Part shown: positions 51,749-61,195 of the stretch, one piece after another | Numbering within the stretch: the stretch's first letter is position 1 | Layout of the letters: every line of letters begins with the position of its first letter | Assembly: GCA_937951895.1 (NCBI GenBank) | Contig: CALFER010000098.1 | Coordinates: 1-64,000 of the forward strand | DNA length: 64,000 nucleotides | Source: an uncultured bacterium | GTDB lineage: Bacteria > CSSED10-310 > CALFER01 | Direction of reading: 5' to 3' | Notes under the pieces: model-generated | Told to the model about the DNA's origin: nothing | The model's database searches: none | Seen by the model: only the letters and a program-made list of their open reading frames with translations | Translations under genes and position numbers: made by a program

Positions 51749-53241
51749 ACGCCGGGTGACCATTTCAGGATCGGCTTCCGTGCAGCGAGTGTCTCATCGA
51801 GACGCCGTCGTTTCGCACGCACCGGTGCATGTTTGACCAAGTCCGGATCAGTCTTGCATTCCTCGGCGATCCGAATCATGGCCTCGATGAACTGGTCCAG
51901 GGTTTCCTTGGATTCCGTTTCGGTCGGTTCGATCATCAACGCACCTTTGACGATGAGAGGGAAATAGATGGTCGGCGGATGGAATCCGTAGTCCATGAGT
52001 CGTTTGGCGATATCGAGTGTGGTGATGCCGTATTCCTGCTGGTATTTGTCATCGAATACACATTCGTGTTTGCAGAGCCGGTCGTGTGCGATATGAAAAT
52101 GCGTTTTGAGTTTTTCCTTGATGTAGTTGGCGTTCAGAACGGCATTTTCACACGCTTCGCGGATTCCGTCGGGGCCCATCGATCGAATGTAGGTGTAGGC
52201 TCGGAGCATTATACCGAAGTTGCCATAGAAGCAGTGGATTTTTCCGATCGATTGAGGGTGGTTCCAGTCGAGGCTGTAGCGGCCGTCCCGGAGGACGATC
52301 CGGGGCACCGGAAGAAATGGTTCCAGAGCGCGCGTGACGGCGACAGGTCCCGATCCCGGGCCGCCGCCCCCATGCGGTGTCGAAAAGGTCTTGTGCAGGT
52401 TGATATGCATGACGTCGACCCCGAGATCTCCGGGCTTGACGACACCCATCATGGCGTTGAGATTGGCGCCGTCCATGTACACCAACCCGCCGGCATCATG
52501 GATGCGGCATGAGAATTCGACGAAGTTCTTTTCAAACAACCCCAGCGTGCTCGGATTCGTGACCATGATCCCGGCCAGATTCTGATTCAGATACGGGCGG
52601 AGCGCTTCGGGGTTCAGACACCCATCATCACCGCTCGGTAATGTCTGTGTCCTCAATCCGGCAACCACCGAACTTGCAGGATTGGTGCCGTGTGCCGAAT
52701 CAGGAATCAAAACCAGGTTCCGCTGCGGTTCGTTTCGGGACAGATGATACGCTTTGATCATCAGCATCCCGGTCAATTCGCCCTGTGCTCCGGCAGAAGG
52801 CTGCAAGCTGACGGCGTCGAGTCCGGCGATTTCTGCGAGGTCATTCTGGAGTTCGTACATGACGCGAAGAGCACCCTGCGCAAAAGGTTCGGGCGTGCCG
52901 GGATGGAGGTGCGCAAAACCAGGGATGGCCGCCGCCGCTTCGTTGATCTTCGGATTGTACTTCATGGTGCAGGATCCGAGCGGGTAAAGGCCATGATCCA
53001 ACGAGTAATTCCAGGTCGACAGACGAAGGTAATGCCGGACGACATCCACCTCACTGACTTCAGGAAGACCATCGATCGACGATCGGAAGTAGCGGTGCAC
53101 ATCCATTTCCGCTGCGTCGATCTCGGGGACATCATCTTTTGGAACCGAACAGGCCGTCCGGCCTTTCACCGATTTTTCAAAGATGAGGGGTTCTTCCAGA
53201 ATCAGACCGGAGGCGCCCGGAAACTGAGAATTCTGTTTCAT
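51736..53241 (-). CDS. gcvPB: Glycine dehydrogenase (decarboxylating) subunit 2
   Basis: A 501-residue C-terminal half of the split P-protein. The PLP lysine lies in INLHKTFSTPHGGGGPGSG, and YPLGSCTMKYNP is near residue 90. With GcvPA it decarboxylates glycine and passes aminomethyl to lipoyl-GcvH. ATG 53241 has AGGAGG upstream and overlaps the gcvPA stop by 4 bp. It is last in gcvT-H-PA-PB. Confidence 0.96.
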   Translation of the reverse strand: MKQNSQFPGASGLILEEPLIFEKSVKGRTACSVPKDDVPEIDAAEMDVHRYFRSSIDGLPEVSEVDVVRHYLRLSTWNYSLDHGLYPLGSCTMKYNPKINEAAAAIPGFAHLHPGTPEPFAQGALRVMYELQNDLAEIAGLDAVSLQPSAGAQGELTGMLMIKAYHLSRNEPQRNLVLIPDSAHGTNPASSVVAGLRTQTLPSGDDGCLNPEALRPYLNQNLAGIMVTNPSTLGLFEKNFVEFSCRIHDAGGLVYMDGANLNAMMGVVKPGDLGVDVMHINLHKTFSTPHGGGGPGSGPVAVTRALEPFLPVPRIVLRDGRYSLDWNHPQSIGKIHCFYGNFGIMLRAYTYIRSMGPDGIREACENAVLNANYIKEKLKTHFHIAHDRLCKHECVFDDKYQQEYGITTLDIAKRLMDYGFHPPTIYFPLIVKGALMIEPTETESKETLDQFIEAMIRIAEECKTDPDLVKHAPVRAKRRRLDETLAARKPILKWSPGVYPE

Positions 53242-54599
53242 GATCGAGCCTCCTTGGTGAAGGTCTGTGCGAGAATGAGGTAGCGGTCGAGTTGTTCCCG
53301 CGTGTTGACCTCGGTCGCACACACCAGCAGGGCGGCGCCCAGTTCCGGAAAATCATGCGACATGTCGATGCCCGGGAAGACACCATTCGAGGTCATGAAA
53401 TCCTGGAATTGCTGAACGGATGAGGGAACCTGCAGAACAAACTCGTTGAAGACCGGTCCGGAGAAGGGCAATCGATATCCGGCGATCCGGCTCAGATGCG
53501 ACCTGAGATAATGTGCTTTTTTAAGGTTGAGTGCCGCCGTTTGACGCAGACCCTCCGGTCCCATCGTCGCCATGTAGACCGATGCTGTCACTGCGCAGAG
53601 AGCCTGATTCGTGCAGATGTTCGAAGTGGCTTTTTCCCGACGGATATGCTGCTCGCGGGTGGACAGCGTGTTGACGAATCCCAGTCGTCCTTCGGAGTCG
53701 CGTGTCATCCCCACCAGACGTCCGGGGGCTTGCCGCACGAACTTTTCCTTGCAGGTCAGAAATCCCAGATACGGTCCGCCGAAAGAGAGTGGCAAACCGA
53801 GCGACTGGGCATCCCCGCATGCAATATCCGCTCCGCACTCGCCGGGTGATTGCAGAATCCCCAGCGACAGCGCTTCAGTGACGACCGTCACGAGCTGACA
53901 GGTCGAGCCGGCGGTCTGAGCCGCAAATGCGGCCTGGTCTTCGATCACACCGAAGTAATTCGGAGACTGGATCACGATACAACCGACACCGTCTGCAATC
54001 AGTTCTCGACACGCCTCACGCTGCGTGCCACCATCCGTCCCCATCGGAATCTCGATGATCCCGATATTCTGATTCCGGCAATATGTCTCGATTGTTGCCC
54101 GATACCCCGGATTCAAGGCGCGTGATACGGCGATGCGTGATTTCTGGGAGACCCGGAGGGCAAGAAGGGCGCTCTCAGCGGCCGCCATGGCTCCGTCATA
54201 CAAAGACGCATTTGAAATCGGAAGTCCCGTCAGTTGGGTCATCATGGTCTGATACTCGAAAATCGCCTGTAGCGTTCCCTGACTGATTTCGGGTTGATAC
54301 GGTGTGTAAGCCGTCACGAATTCGGAGCGGGACATCAACGCAGGTACCACGCTGGGAATAAAGTGGCTGTAAGCGCCGCCTCCCATGAAGCCGGTTGACC
54401 GTCCGACATCCGCATTCTGATTCGACAAGGCAGTCAGAAAACGAATCAGATCCGGTTCACTCGATGCCGGTTCGATGCTGAGTGGTTTATCGAGAATGTA
54501 CCGTTGGGGGATATCCGAAAAAAGCTCGGCGACACCGGTCAGACCAATCGCCGCGAGCATTTCCTTTCGGTTGTCGCTGGTGTGAGGTATGAAGCGCAT
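53238..54599 (-). CDS. gcvPA: Glycine dehydrogenase (decarboxylating) subunit 1
   Basis: A 453-residue N-terminal half of the split P-protein: MRFIPHTSDNRKEMLAAIG at the start, FMGGGAYSHFIPSVVPAL, YTPYQPEISQGTLQAIFEYQ, and REKATSNICTNQAL near residue 325. It forms the heterodimer with GcvPB. ATG 54599 is 2 bp after the gcvH stop; a TTG at 54605 is possible. Its stop overlaps gcvPB. Confidence 0.96.
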   Translation of the reverse strand: MRFIPHTSDNRKEMLAAIGLTGVAELFSDIPQRYILDKPLSIEPASSEPDLIRFLTALSNQNADVGRSTGFMGGGAYSHFIPSVVPALMSRSEFVTAYTPYQPEISQGTLQAIFEYQTMMTQLTGLPISNASLYDGAMAAAESALLALRVSQKSRIAVSRALNPGYRATIETYCRNQNIGIIEIPMGTDGGTQREACRELIADGVGCIVIQSPNYFGVIEDQAAFAAQTAGSTCQLVTVVTEALSLGILQSPGECGADIACGDAQSLGLPLSFGGPYLGFLTCKEKFVRQAPGRLVGMTRDSEGRLGFVNTLSTREQHIRREKATSNICTNQALCAVTASVYMATMGPEGLRQTAALNLKKAHYLRSHLSRIAGYRLPFSGPVFNEFVLQVPSSVQQFQDFMTSNGVFPGIDMSHDFPELGAALLVCATEVNTREQLDRYLILAQTFTKEARS

Positions 54600-54601
54600 G
54601 G

Positions 54602-54991
54602 TCAATCCGCGTTTTCAGCGAGATACTTTTCGTAGGCGACGGAATCCATCAATTCCTGCATCTCCGAGAGATCCGCAAGCTCAACTTCGATCATCCACCC
54701 ATTCCCGTGCGGATCCGAATTGATCAGATCGGCCTGGGATTCAAGGGCGGAGTTCACCTTCACGATGGTGCCGGCCACCGGCATATAGCAATCCACCACT
54801 GCTTTGACCGATTCCACGACACCATAGACATCGCCTTTTTCGTACTTCCGTCCGACTTCCGGCAATTCGACGAAGACCACATCCCCGAGTTGATGCTGGG
54901 CGTGGTCGGTGATCCCGATCACTCCGACGGATCCCGTGATCTTCAGCCATTCATGATCCTTCGTGTATTTGAAATTAGCAGGATAACTCAC
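54602..54991 (-). CDS. gcvH: Glycine cleavage system H protein
   Basis: A 129-residue lipoyl carrier. The lipoyl-lysine is K63 in VVESVKAVVDCYMP, and the C-terminal WMIEVELADLSE is typical. It shuttles the methylamine group between P-, T- and L-proteins. The start is a GTG at 54991 with AAGGAGG 7 nt upstream, in preference to the longer frame to 55030. Lipoate ligase and the L-protein are not in the window. Confidence 0.96.
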   Translation of the reverse strand: MSYPANFKYTKDHEWLKITGSVGVIGITDHAQHQLGDVVFVELPEVGRKYEKGDVYGVVESVKAVVDCYMPVAGTIVKVNSALESQADLINSDPHGNGWMIEVELADLSEMQELMDSVAYEKYLAENAD

Positions 54992-55044
54992 CGTAAAACC
55001 TCCTTGTTCGTTGTTCCGGACACTCTGCAAGTAACGCGCGCGGC

Positions 55045-56139
55045 CTAACGGGTCCTCGAATAAAAAGGCAGCGGGACCACACGGGCCGCCACACGGTTAT
55101 CTCGAATCTGAATCTGAATGATCGTTCCCGGAGCTTCAAACCCCGAGGCCACATACCCCATCCCGATTGCCTTGTTCAGTGTGATCGACATGGTTCCGCT
55201 GGTCACGTCGCCGATGGGCGTTCCATTCGCAAGAATGGCATAACCATGTCGTGGAATTCCACGATCGATCATTTCGAAACCAACCAGATGTCGCTTCAAC
55301 CCGGATGTCTGCTGCTCCACCAGCGCCGCTTTCCCGATGAACTCGTCCTTTTCCAGTTTGACGACCCATCCGAGATTGGCTTCGAGCGCGGTATGCTGAT
55401 CGTCGATGTCATTGCCGTACAGAGCCATCCCGGCTTCCAGTCGAAGCGTGTCCCGGCATCCCAGACCGGCTGGTGTGATGCCGAAAGGCGCTCCGGATTC
55501 CATGACAGCCTGAAAAACCCGGATCGCGTGTTCGGGAGCAAAATACAGCTCGAACCCATACTCGCCGGTATATCCCGTGCGCGAAATCAACGCGTCGATT
55601 CCGGCAACCTGGCCCATCTGAAAACGATAGTATGCAATCGCGTTCAGATCCGTGCGGGTCAGAGGCTGGAGCACTTTTCCGGCGTCCGGTCCCTGAATGG
55701 CGATCTGCGTATATCGGTCACTGACGTTCTCACACCTGAGATCGCCCGACACATTCTGTTTCATCCAGGCAAAATCCTTGTCGACATTCGATGCATTCAC
55801 GCAAAAGAGAAATTCATCATCCCTGATCCGGTAGACCAGCACATCATCGACGAAGGTGCCGTTGGGATAGAGCAAGCCCGAGTAGACGACCCGGAAGGGC
55901 TTGATTTTGGCGATATGGTTCGAAACCAGATGGTCGACATTCTTGAGTGCATCCTTACCGGCAAACAGAATCTCACCCATATGACTGACATCGAAAATAC
56001 CGACATGATTGCGTACAGCCTCATGTTCCTGACGGATTGACGTGAACTGCACCGGCATCTCATATCCGGCAAACGGCACGATTTTTCCTCCGAGACGCAC
56101 ATGTTCAGAGTATAAAGCTGTCTTCTTCAATTCAGACAT
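55045..56139 (-). CDS. gcvT: Aminomethyltransferase (T protein)
   Basis: A 364-residue folate-dependent aminomethyltransferase: VPFAGYEMPVQFTSIRQEHE, FDVSHMGEI near residue 50, GYTGEYGFELYF near 193, and the GLGCRDTLRLEAGMALYG motif. It releases ammonia and forms methylene-tetrahydrofolate from aminomethylated GcvH. AGGAGA precedes the ATG. The gene begins 25 bp after the HU gene, leaving no room for a glycine riboswitch, so the operon may be read from the HU promoter. Confidence 0.96.
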   Translation of the reverse strand: MSELKKTALYSEHVRLGGKIVPFAGYEMPVQFTSIRQEHEAVRNHVGIFDVSHMGEILFAGKDALKNVDHLVSNHIAKIKPFRVVYSGLLYPNGTFVDDVLVYRIRDDEFLFCVNASNVDKDFAWMKQNVSGDLRCENVSDRYTQIAIQGPDAGKVLQPLTRTDLNAIAYYRFQMGQVAGIDALISRTGYTGEYGFELYFAPEHAIRVFQAVMESGAPFGITPAGLGCRDTLRLEAGMALYGNDIDDQHTALEANLGWVVKLEKDEFIGKAALVEQQTSGLKRHLVGFEMIDRGIPRHGYAILANGTPIGDVTSGTMSITLNKAIGMGYVASGFEAPGTIIQIQIRDNRVAARVVPLPFYSRTR

Positions 56140-56164
56140 GGCCCAATCTCTCCTCTCTGTCTGA

Positions 56165-56443
56165 TTATTCAGATGCTACGGCTTGTTTGAGGGTTTTTCC
56201 GGGTTTGAATTTGATCGTCTCGCCCTGCTTGATCGGCGCTTTTTCTCCGGTTTTCGGATTCCGGCCCATGCGGGCTTTCCGCTCCCGGATCTCAAAAACG
56301 CCAAAACCTCCGATTTTCAAACGCTCCCCATCATTGAGGACATCTTTTATAATCACAAGAAGCTGGTCAATTACCTCGGCGGACTGCTTCTTGCTCAAAC
56401 TCATGTTCTCCCAGATTCGATTGACAATATCTTCCTTGGTCAC
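56165..56443 (-). CDS. HU/IHF-family DNA-binding protein
   Basis: A 92-residue nucleoid protein: TKEDIVNRIWENMSLSKKQ, LKIGGFGVFEIRERKARMG and the DNA-minor-groove arm RNPKTGEKAPI. The arm and length fit the HU/IHF superfamily; IHF-alpha-like versus HU is not decided. The start is GTG 56443 with GAGGAG 7 nt upstream. A promoter sits at 56509-56537. Directly upstream of gcvT. Confidence 0.95.
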   Translation of the reverse strand: MTKEDIVNRIWENMSLSKKQSAEVIDQLLVIIKDVLNDGERLKIGGFGVFEIRERKARMGRNPKTGEKAPIKQGETIKFKPGKTLKQAVASE

Positions 56444-56508
56444 GAGACATCTCCTCTGCAGATCTGAACAGGTTGATGATTTGATTCACTCGCACGAATC
56501 TGCGCGAT

Positions 56509-56537
56509 AAATTAAAACGGCTCCATCCGGTTGTCAA
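56509..56537 (-). promoter_or_regulatory. Promoter of the HU/IHF gene
   Basis: On the minus strand TTGACA and TAATTT are 17 nt apart, about 65 nt before the GTG start. It may also serve the gcv operon by read-through. Confidence 0.55.
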
Positions 56538-56635
56538 GGTATAACCCATTGAGTTCCATTGATTTAACTGCGTGGCGCTGCATCGGGTCCGTCGCATGCC
56601 AATCGCCTGTGCCGTTGCCGGAACCAATCGAAGGC

Positions 56636-57646
56636 TCAGTTTGCTCCGCGTTTACGAAAAGATGTCACATGGTGAAGCATTCCGCTGAGAATCCCCGAAA
56701 CGATCGCGAGATGATCCAGCCAGGTCAGCAGAATGTATCCGGGCAATCGCGTGATCGGCCGGTCTGTCGAGCAGAATCGCCAGAACCGAAAATTGGCGAG
56801 ACCGTACAGAGCGAGCATCGTGATGGCTGGGAGAGAGGGCAAAAGCGGTACGATCATCATGACCGGCGCGATCGCGATCGCGAGCAGGGTTCCATAACGA
56901 TGATGGGTCCGATTCCGGCCATCTCGGGCCAACTGCGCCAGAACGCGTCCGCCTCCTCCCAGCAGATGCCGCATCTGATGGTCACTCATGCGGAACTTCC
57001 TTCTGAGAAGTCGAGGGAGGGAATAGCGTGCGAGATGCCGGACCCGTAGTTCGCTATCGAACCGGATCACCATTCCTTTGGAAGCGAGAAGATATCCAAA
57101 CGCTTCGTCTTCGACGGTCGGAACCGGGATGCGGGTGTCGAATCCCTCTAGATCGATAAAAATGGAACGAAGAATCGAGAAGCAGAAGGTTGCACAGACA
57201 GCGGAGCCGAGGGGATCCAGCGCGTTGAAGGCAAAGACGTAGTAGAGATTCTGAAAACGGGACGGTAACCCCGGATCATCGATTTCGTAACTGTACGTCC
57301 CTTGGACGGCAGACGCGTCCGGGTATCCGGCATAGTTGGCCCGGACGCGATCGATCAGATCCCGGAAAACCATGACGTCGGAATCCAGAAACAGAAGGAT
57401 CGGTTCGCGGGCGGCGCGCGCGCCTTCATTTCGGGCAAAAGCCGGACCTCTTGATGCTTCGAGCCGCAGAATCCGGATGGCGGGGTCGTGAATGTCCACG
57501 AATACGGGGGAAACCGAGCCATCGTCGACGATAATGATTTCAGACGGGGCCGGATCGCACCGCACCAGCGATTCGATCGCTTTCAGCAGATTGTCATTGT
57601 CGTCCCGGCAGGGGATGATAACCGATATGCCGAGCGGGTCAGACAT
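56636..57646 (-). CDS. GT2 family glycosyltransferase with membrane tail
   Basis: A 336-residue GT-A enzyme: GISVIIPCRDDNDNLLKAIE, EIIIVDDGS, FARNEGARAAREPILLFLDSD (the DSD metal site), and VPTVEDEAFGYLLASKGM with the ED base. About three C-terminal membrane helices (TLLAIAIAPVMMIVPLL and following) suggest action on a lipid acceptor at the inner membrane. ATG 57646 overlaps the acyltransferase stop by 8 bp. Last gene in a five-gene operon with three radical SAM proteins. Confidence 0.85.
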   Translation of the reverse strand: MSDPLGISVIIPCRDDNDNLLKAIESLVRCDPAPSEIIIVDDGSVSPVFVDIHDPAIRILRLEASRGPAFARNEGARAAREPILLFLDSDVMVFRDLIDRVRANYAGYPDASAVQGTYSYEIDDPGLPSRFQNLYYVFAFNALDPLGSAVCATFCFSILRSIFIDLEGFDTRIPVPTVEDEAFGYLLASKGMVIRFDSELRVRHLARYSLPRLLRRKFRMSDHQMRHLLGGGGRVLAQLARDGRNRTHHRYGTLLAIAIAPVMMIVPLLPSLPAITMLALYGLANFRFWRFCSTDRPITRLPGYILLTWLDHLAIVSGILSGMLHHVTSFRKRGAN

Positions 57647-58622
57647 TCGCCCCCCCGGAACGCAATGACTCGTGATCTTTGAATAGCGGCGTCGCATCGT
57701 GCCTGGCACGAAGACGGGCTTCGGACATCAGCATGCAGTAATGATCGGGATGTCGTTCCACTCGTCGGCTCACCCGCTCCGCGAAACGGTCGGCCATCAT
57801 CTGCAGGGATCCCTCCTCCTCGTCCGTGTTCCCGGGATCGATCTCGGATTCGATCTCAAATCGATACCGCAACGTGCCCGGGTCGAAGACACAGAAGGCG
57901 GGGATGAGCGCGCAACGGGTGGATGCGGCGAGGCGGAATGGGCCCTGGGAAATCGACATGATCCGGTTTCGGAAGGGCACCTCGAAGAACTTGAGTCCTG
58001 CGCGACCGTCGGCAGCCATCAGCACGATTTCGTTGCGTCTTAAATGTTTCCAGACCGGGAGCATGGATCGGTCGATGTAGATGAAGTGCGCCGGCAGATG
58101 CCTCTCGGAACGGAACCGGAGATCCGCGAGCCGGGCTTCGAGGAGACTGGGCCGGATCCCGGTCAGACGGTGCCAGTCTTCGGGCCGGCTGCCGATCTGA
58201 TTGATCCGGTAATGCCGGTGCCCCAGAGCCGGCATGGCCATCTGATTGGCGCCGAAGTGCATCAGAATGACGATAGCGCCGCGACCCCTTGAAAGGGCGG
58301 CATGAATGGGTTCGGGATTCACCAGATCGATCCACTCGTCGATGGTCTCCGGATTCATACGATGATAGCAGTATGACAGGAAATTGTTATAAACAAACAA
58401 CTTGAATCCATCCATAACGATGGAGGGGTAATCTGAGCATTTCTGACCGGAGAGAAGCTCGAGTTCAATAATGGCGCGTTGCCTGCGTCCTCGTTTCAGA
58501 TAGTACAGACACGCTCCGATCAGACCGGCGAGCTGCCGGACGCGGCGGTTCGGCAGGCTTCCGATCAGGGGCCTGACCGTATGGAAGAAAACGATCTGGA
58601 CGAGATGAAACAGATGCCTCAT
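57639..58622 (-). CDS. LpxL-like acyltransferase with altered H-x4-E motif
   Basis: A 327-residue protein of the lipid A acyltransferase type: an N-terminal hydrophobic helix, the motif region AIVILMHFGANQMAMPALG, then IVLMAADGRAGLKFFEVPF with the expected acceptor-site layout. The catalytic H-x4-D/E reads H-F-G-A-N-Q, with Gln replacing the acid, so activity may be changed or lost. ATG 58622 is preferred to TTG 58631. Position between a B12-radical SAM gene and a GT2 gene suggests a role in a lipid-linked product. Confidence 0.75.
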   Translation of the reverse strand: MRHLFHLVQIVFFHTVRPLIGSLPNRRVRQLAGLIGACLYYLKRGRRQRAIIELELLSGQKCSDYPSIVMDGFKLFVYNNFLSYCYHRMNPETIDEWIDLVNPEPIHAALSRGRGAIVILMHFGANQMAMPALGHRHYRINQIGSRPEDWHRLTGIRPSLLEARLADLRFRSERHLPAHFIYIDRSMLPVWKHLRRNEIVLMAADGRAGLKFFEVPFRNRIMSISQGPFRLAASTRCALIPAFCVFDPGTLRYRFEIESEIDPGNTDEEEGSLQMMADRFAERVSRRVERHPDHYCMLMSEARLRARHDATPLFKDHESLRSGGANV

Positions 58623-58627
58623 GATGG

Positions 58628-60145
58628 TCAATGACCGAACAGTCTGTGTGACAGAAAGCGTATTCCTTTTCGGAAAAGTGCTTTCCGATCGATTCGAATC
58701 AGCCGGGTCAATTCCGGGAGCGCGCGACGTTTTAACGCCGGAAGGCTCGTGTTGTACTGAAACACGTATCTCGACATGCGCTCGATCAGTTCGTTGAAGC
58801 GTTCCCGGGAGACCCCCGCGGCGTAATGCGCGTCCGGCCAGTATCGGAAATTCATGAAATCCACTTCGCGCGGGACCACACCCAGTTCCTTGCCCCGTTC
58901 GAACTGCTCGCTTCCCGGCATCGGATCGAAAATGTTCAGCACGATCTCGGCGGGATGGATCCGACGGATGAATGCGAGTGTGTTCATGAGATCCTCTTCC
59001 GATTCATCGGGAAACCCGGCCATGAGAAACACACCGCAGGCGATCCCGTGGCGGTTGACCCGGTCGATAACCCCCGGAGTTTCGCCAAGGTCGATATCTT
59101 TCCGGATCAGTTCGAGCATCCGGGGACTTCCGGTCTCGATCCCCAGTTCGAGTTGGACGCAACCCGCGCGCTTCATGAGTCTGATCATGCGGTCATCGAG
59201 GAGATCCTGGCGTGTCGCGGTACGCCAGGCGATGGGATGTTTCATCGCCAGTATCGCTTCACACAGTTCACCCGTGATGGCAGCGTCGATTGTGAACGCA
59301 TCATCCCAGAACGTGAATGTGCGGATGCCGAATTCGGATCGGATCGCTTCGATTTCCTCCACCACTCGTTCCGCTTTCCGGAATCGGACCTTTTCCTGCC
59401 AGAAGCGTCGCGACGAGCAGAATCCGCAACGCCATGGGCAGCCTCGGCTATGCATGATGCTTCCGAGTGCGACGTCGGAAAAACGTTCCGGAAAGAATGA
59501 TGACGAGCGCGCGGGGAAAGGGATCGAATCGAGCGCGTCGATCTGAGCACAGCCGGTGAAATGGCGTTCCGGAGAGTGACGGGTGATCACGCCGGGTACC
59601 TGAGCGGGGTCGAGGCCGTCCCGGATCGCCTCGGCAACCTGGACCATCGCCGTTTCCCCCTCACCCATGACGACACAATCGACACCTGGAATATCGAGGG
59701 TTCCATGCGGTTCAAATGTGGGATGCACGCCTCCGCAGATGATGAAGCAGGATGGATTATCCCGCTTGACGATATCGATGCATGCCGCCGCTGACGCGAC
59801 TTCCGGCGTCAGCAGGCTGATTCCGACGACATCCGGCTTGAATGTTCGCAGCACCTGGAGCAACTCGCTCCAGACCGCATGCGAACCCTCGCGGAGTGCC
59901 TCGAAATACCGTTTCTGTCCTGCACTCCGGAGATCGAAGACGCCCTTTTTATCGATAATCGGCCCGGATTCGCCAGCCGGAGTGTTTTCCGGATAATACA
60001 ACCGAGCTTCGATGCCTTCGATCGAATTGACGACAGCGGTCAGATATCCGATTCCGAGCGGGAAGTAGGGGGCTTGGCCGATGCCCTTGAGACGGGTGTA
60101 TGGGGGTCTGAGAAACAAAATCCGGAGCGGGTGTGAGCGTTTCAA
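58628..60145 (-). CDS. B12-binding radical SAM protein
   Basis: A 505-residue enzyme with an N-terminal cobalamin-binding Rossmann domain (FKPDVVGISLLTPEVASAA, FIICGGVHPTFEP) and a radical SAM core with SRGCPWRCGFCSSRRFW (C-xxx-C-xx-C). ELGIETGSPRMLELIRK and FLMAGFPDESEEDLMNTL follow. Such proteins methylate or rearrange unreactive carbons, for example in lipids or pigments. The start is a TTG at 60145 with AAAGGA 6 nt upstream. Product not known. Confidence 0.88.
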   Translation of the reverse strand: MKRSHPLRILFLRPPYTRLKGIGQAPYFPLGIGYLTAVVNSIEGIEARLYYPENTPAGESGPIIDKKGVFDLRSAGQKRYFEALREGSHAVWSELLQVLRTFKPDVVGISLLTPEVASAAACIDIVKRDNPSCFIICGGVHPTFEPHGTLDIPGVDCVVMGEGETAMVQVAEAIRDGLDPAQVPGVITRHSPERHFTGCAQIDALDSIPFPARSSSFFPERFSDVALGSIMHSRGCPWRCGFCSSRRFWQEKVRFRKAERVVEEIEAIRSEFGIRTFTFWDDAFTIDAAITGELCEAILAMKHPIAWRTATRQDLLDDRMIRLMKRAGCVQLELGIETGSPRMLELIRKDIDLGETPGVIDRVNRHGIACGVFLMAGFPDESEEDLMNTLAFIRRIHPAEIVLNIFDPMPGSEQFERGKELGVVPREVDFMNFRYWPDAHYAAGVSRERFNELIERMSRYVFQYNTSLPALKRRALPELTRLIRIDRKALFRKGIRFLSHRLFGH

Positions 60146-60148
60146 CAG

Positions 60149-61195
60149 TCATCCTTTCCGAATCAGTGTTCGAAGAAAATCCCGAAAGCGTTCGGGCCAG
60201 ATACGCGGGTCGTGCAGCAGATAGGATGCCTCACGCCAGCACGAAAAGATACAGCCCGGACATGCCATTCGGTGGGTGTCACAGGCGTCCCGGAACGCGT
60301 TCGAGCCGAAATCTTCCGGCGTCATCGTTCGAACATTGGCGACGGCGGGAAGATCGCTGCACGGTGCGAGAGAACCGTCTGAAAAGATGGTGAAGTACGA
60401 GATGCCGGCGTGGCAGTTCCAGGCGGAATTCCCGGATTTCAGGTATGTGCGCGAGTCTGCAAGAAACCTGGAGGAAACCATGATCTTGGCTCCGGCGCGT
60501 TTCATGGCGGCGAACCGATCATACACCCGATCCACAGTCTCTGCCTGAAGCGGAAACTCCACCTCACCACGATCGGCCGTCAGTACCGCCTCCGGTGCCT
60601 GTGTGATGTTGACCGGATTGATGATGGCCCAGCAATCCAGTTCCTGCGTCACGAAGCGGACGATGTCCGGTGCGAGTTCAATGTTCCTGTGCGAGATCGT
60701 GATCATGACCATCACGAAGCCTTTGCGGTGGATCGATCGGGCCGATCGGATGGCATCGAGGACATGGTCGAGCTGATTGCGGGATCCGCAGATCGCGTCG
60801 AAAGTATCGGAGTCCAGCGTATCGAGAGAAATCCCGATGTCACTCAGCCCGTTTCGGGACAAGCGCGCCATTCGATCCCTGTCGAGCAATGTTCCGTTCG
60901 TGAGGAGGGTTGTTGAGAATCCTTTTCGGGCAAACAATCCGACGATTTCTTCCGAATCGTCCCTTAAAAGCGGTTCGCCTCCTGTTATCACAACCCGCGC
61001 GATCCCGATTTTTTTAAGCAGATCGGCCAGCCGGGAATAATCCGAGATCGACATCTCCTCCCGATCGCTCAGTTTCCACAATCCGCAAAAATGGCATCTC
61101 AGATTGCATCGCTGAGTGATCTTGATGTTGCACGTGTAGGGTTTCCGGAAAAATGCGGAAGCGGGCCAGCGGAGCAACATGCGGGAAAACTTCAT
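60149..61195 (-). CDS. Radical SAM protein with C-terminal cysteines
   Basis: A 348-residue radical SAM enzyme: CNIKITQRCNLRCHFCGLW with the CxxxCxxC cluster, VVITGGEPLLRD, and GISLDTLDSDTFDAICG. The C-terminal third has WNCHAG, LAPCSDL and ACPGCIFSCW, a shortened SPASM-like set for an auxiliary cluster. HpnH- and MoaA-like proteins share this layout; the substrate is not identifiable. Coupled by 4-bp overlap to the B12-radical SAM gene upstream and 3 bp from the next gene. Confidence 0.85.
   Translation of the reverse strand: MKFSRMLLRWPASAFFRKPYTCNIKITQRCNLRCHFCGLWKLSDREEMSISDYSRLADLLKKIGIARVVITGGEPLLRDDSEEIVGLFARKGFSTTLLTNGTLLDRDRMARLSRNGLSDIGISLDTLDSDTFDAICGSRNQLDHVLDAIRSARSIHRKGFVMVMITISHRNIELAPDIVRFVTQELDCWAIINPVNITQAPEAVLTADRGEVEFPLQAETVDRVYDRFAAMKRAGAKIMVSSRFLADSRTYLKSGNSAWNCHAGISYFTIFSDGSLAPCSDLPAVANVRTMTPEDFGSNAFRDACDTHRMACPGCIFSCWREASYLLHDPRIWPERFRDFLRTLIRKG

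Noticed and set aside
56140..56164. Glycine riboswitch before gcvT
   Set aside because: Only 25 bp separate gcvT from the HU gene, too short for the aptamer.
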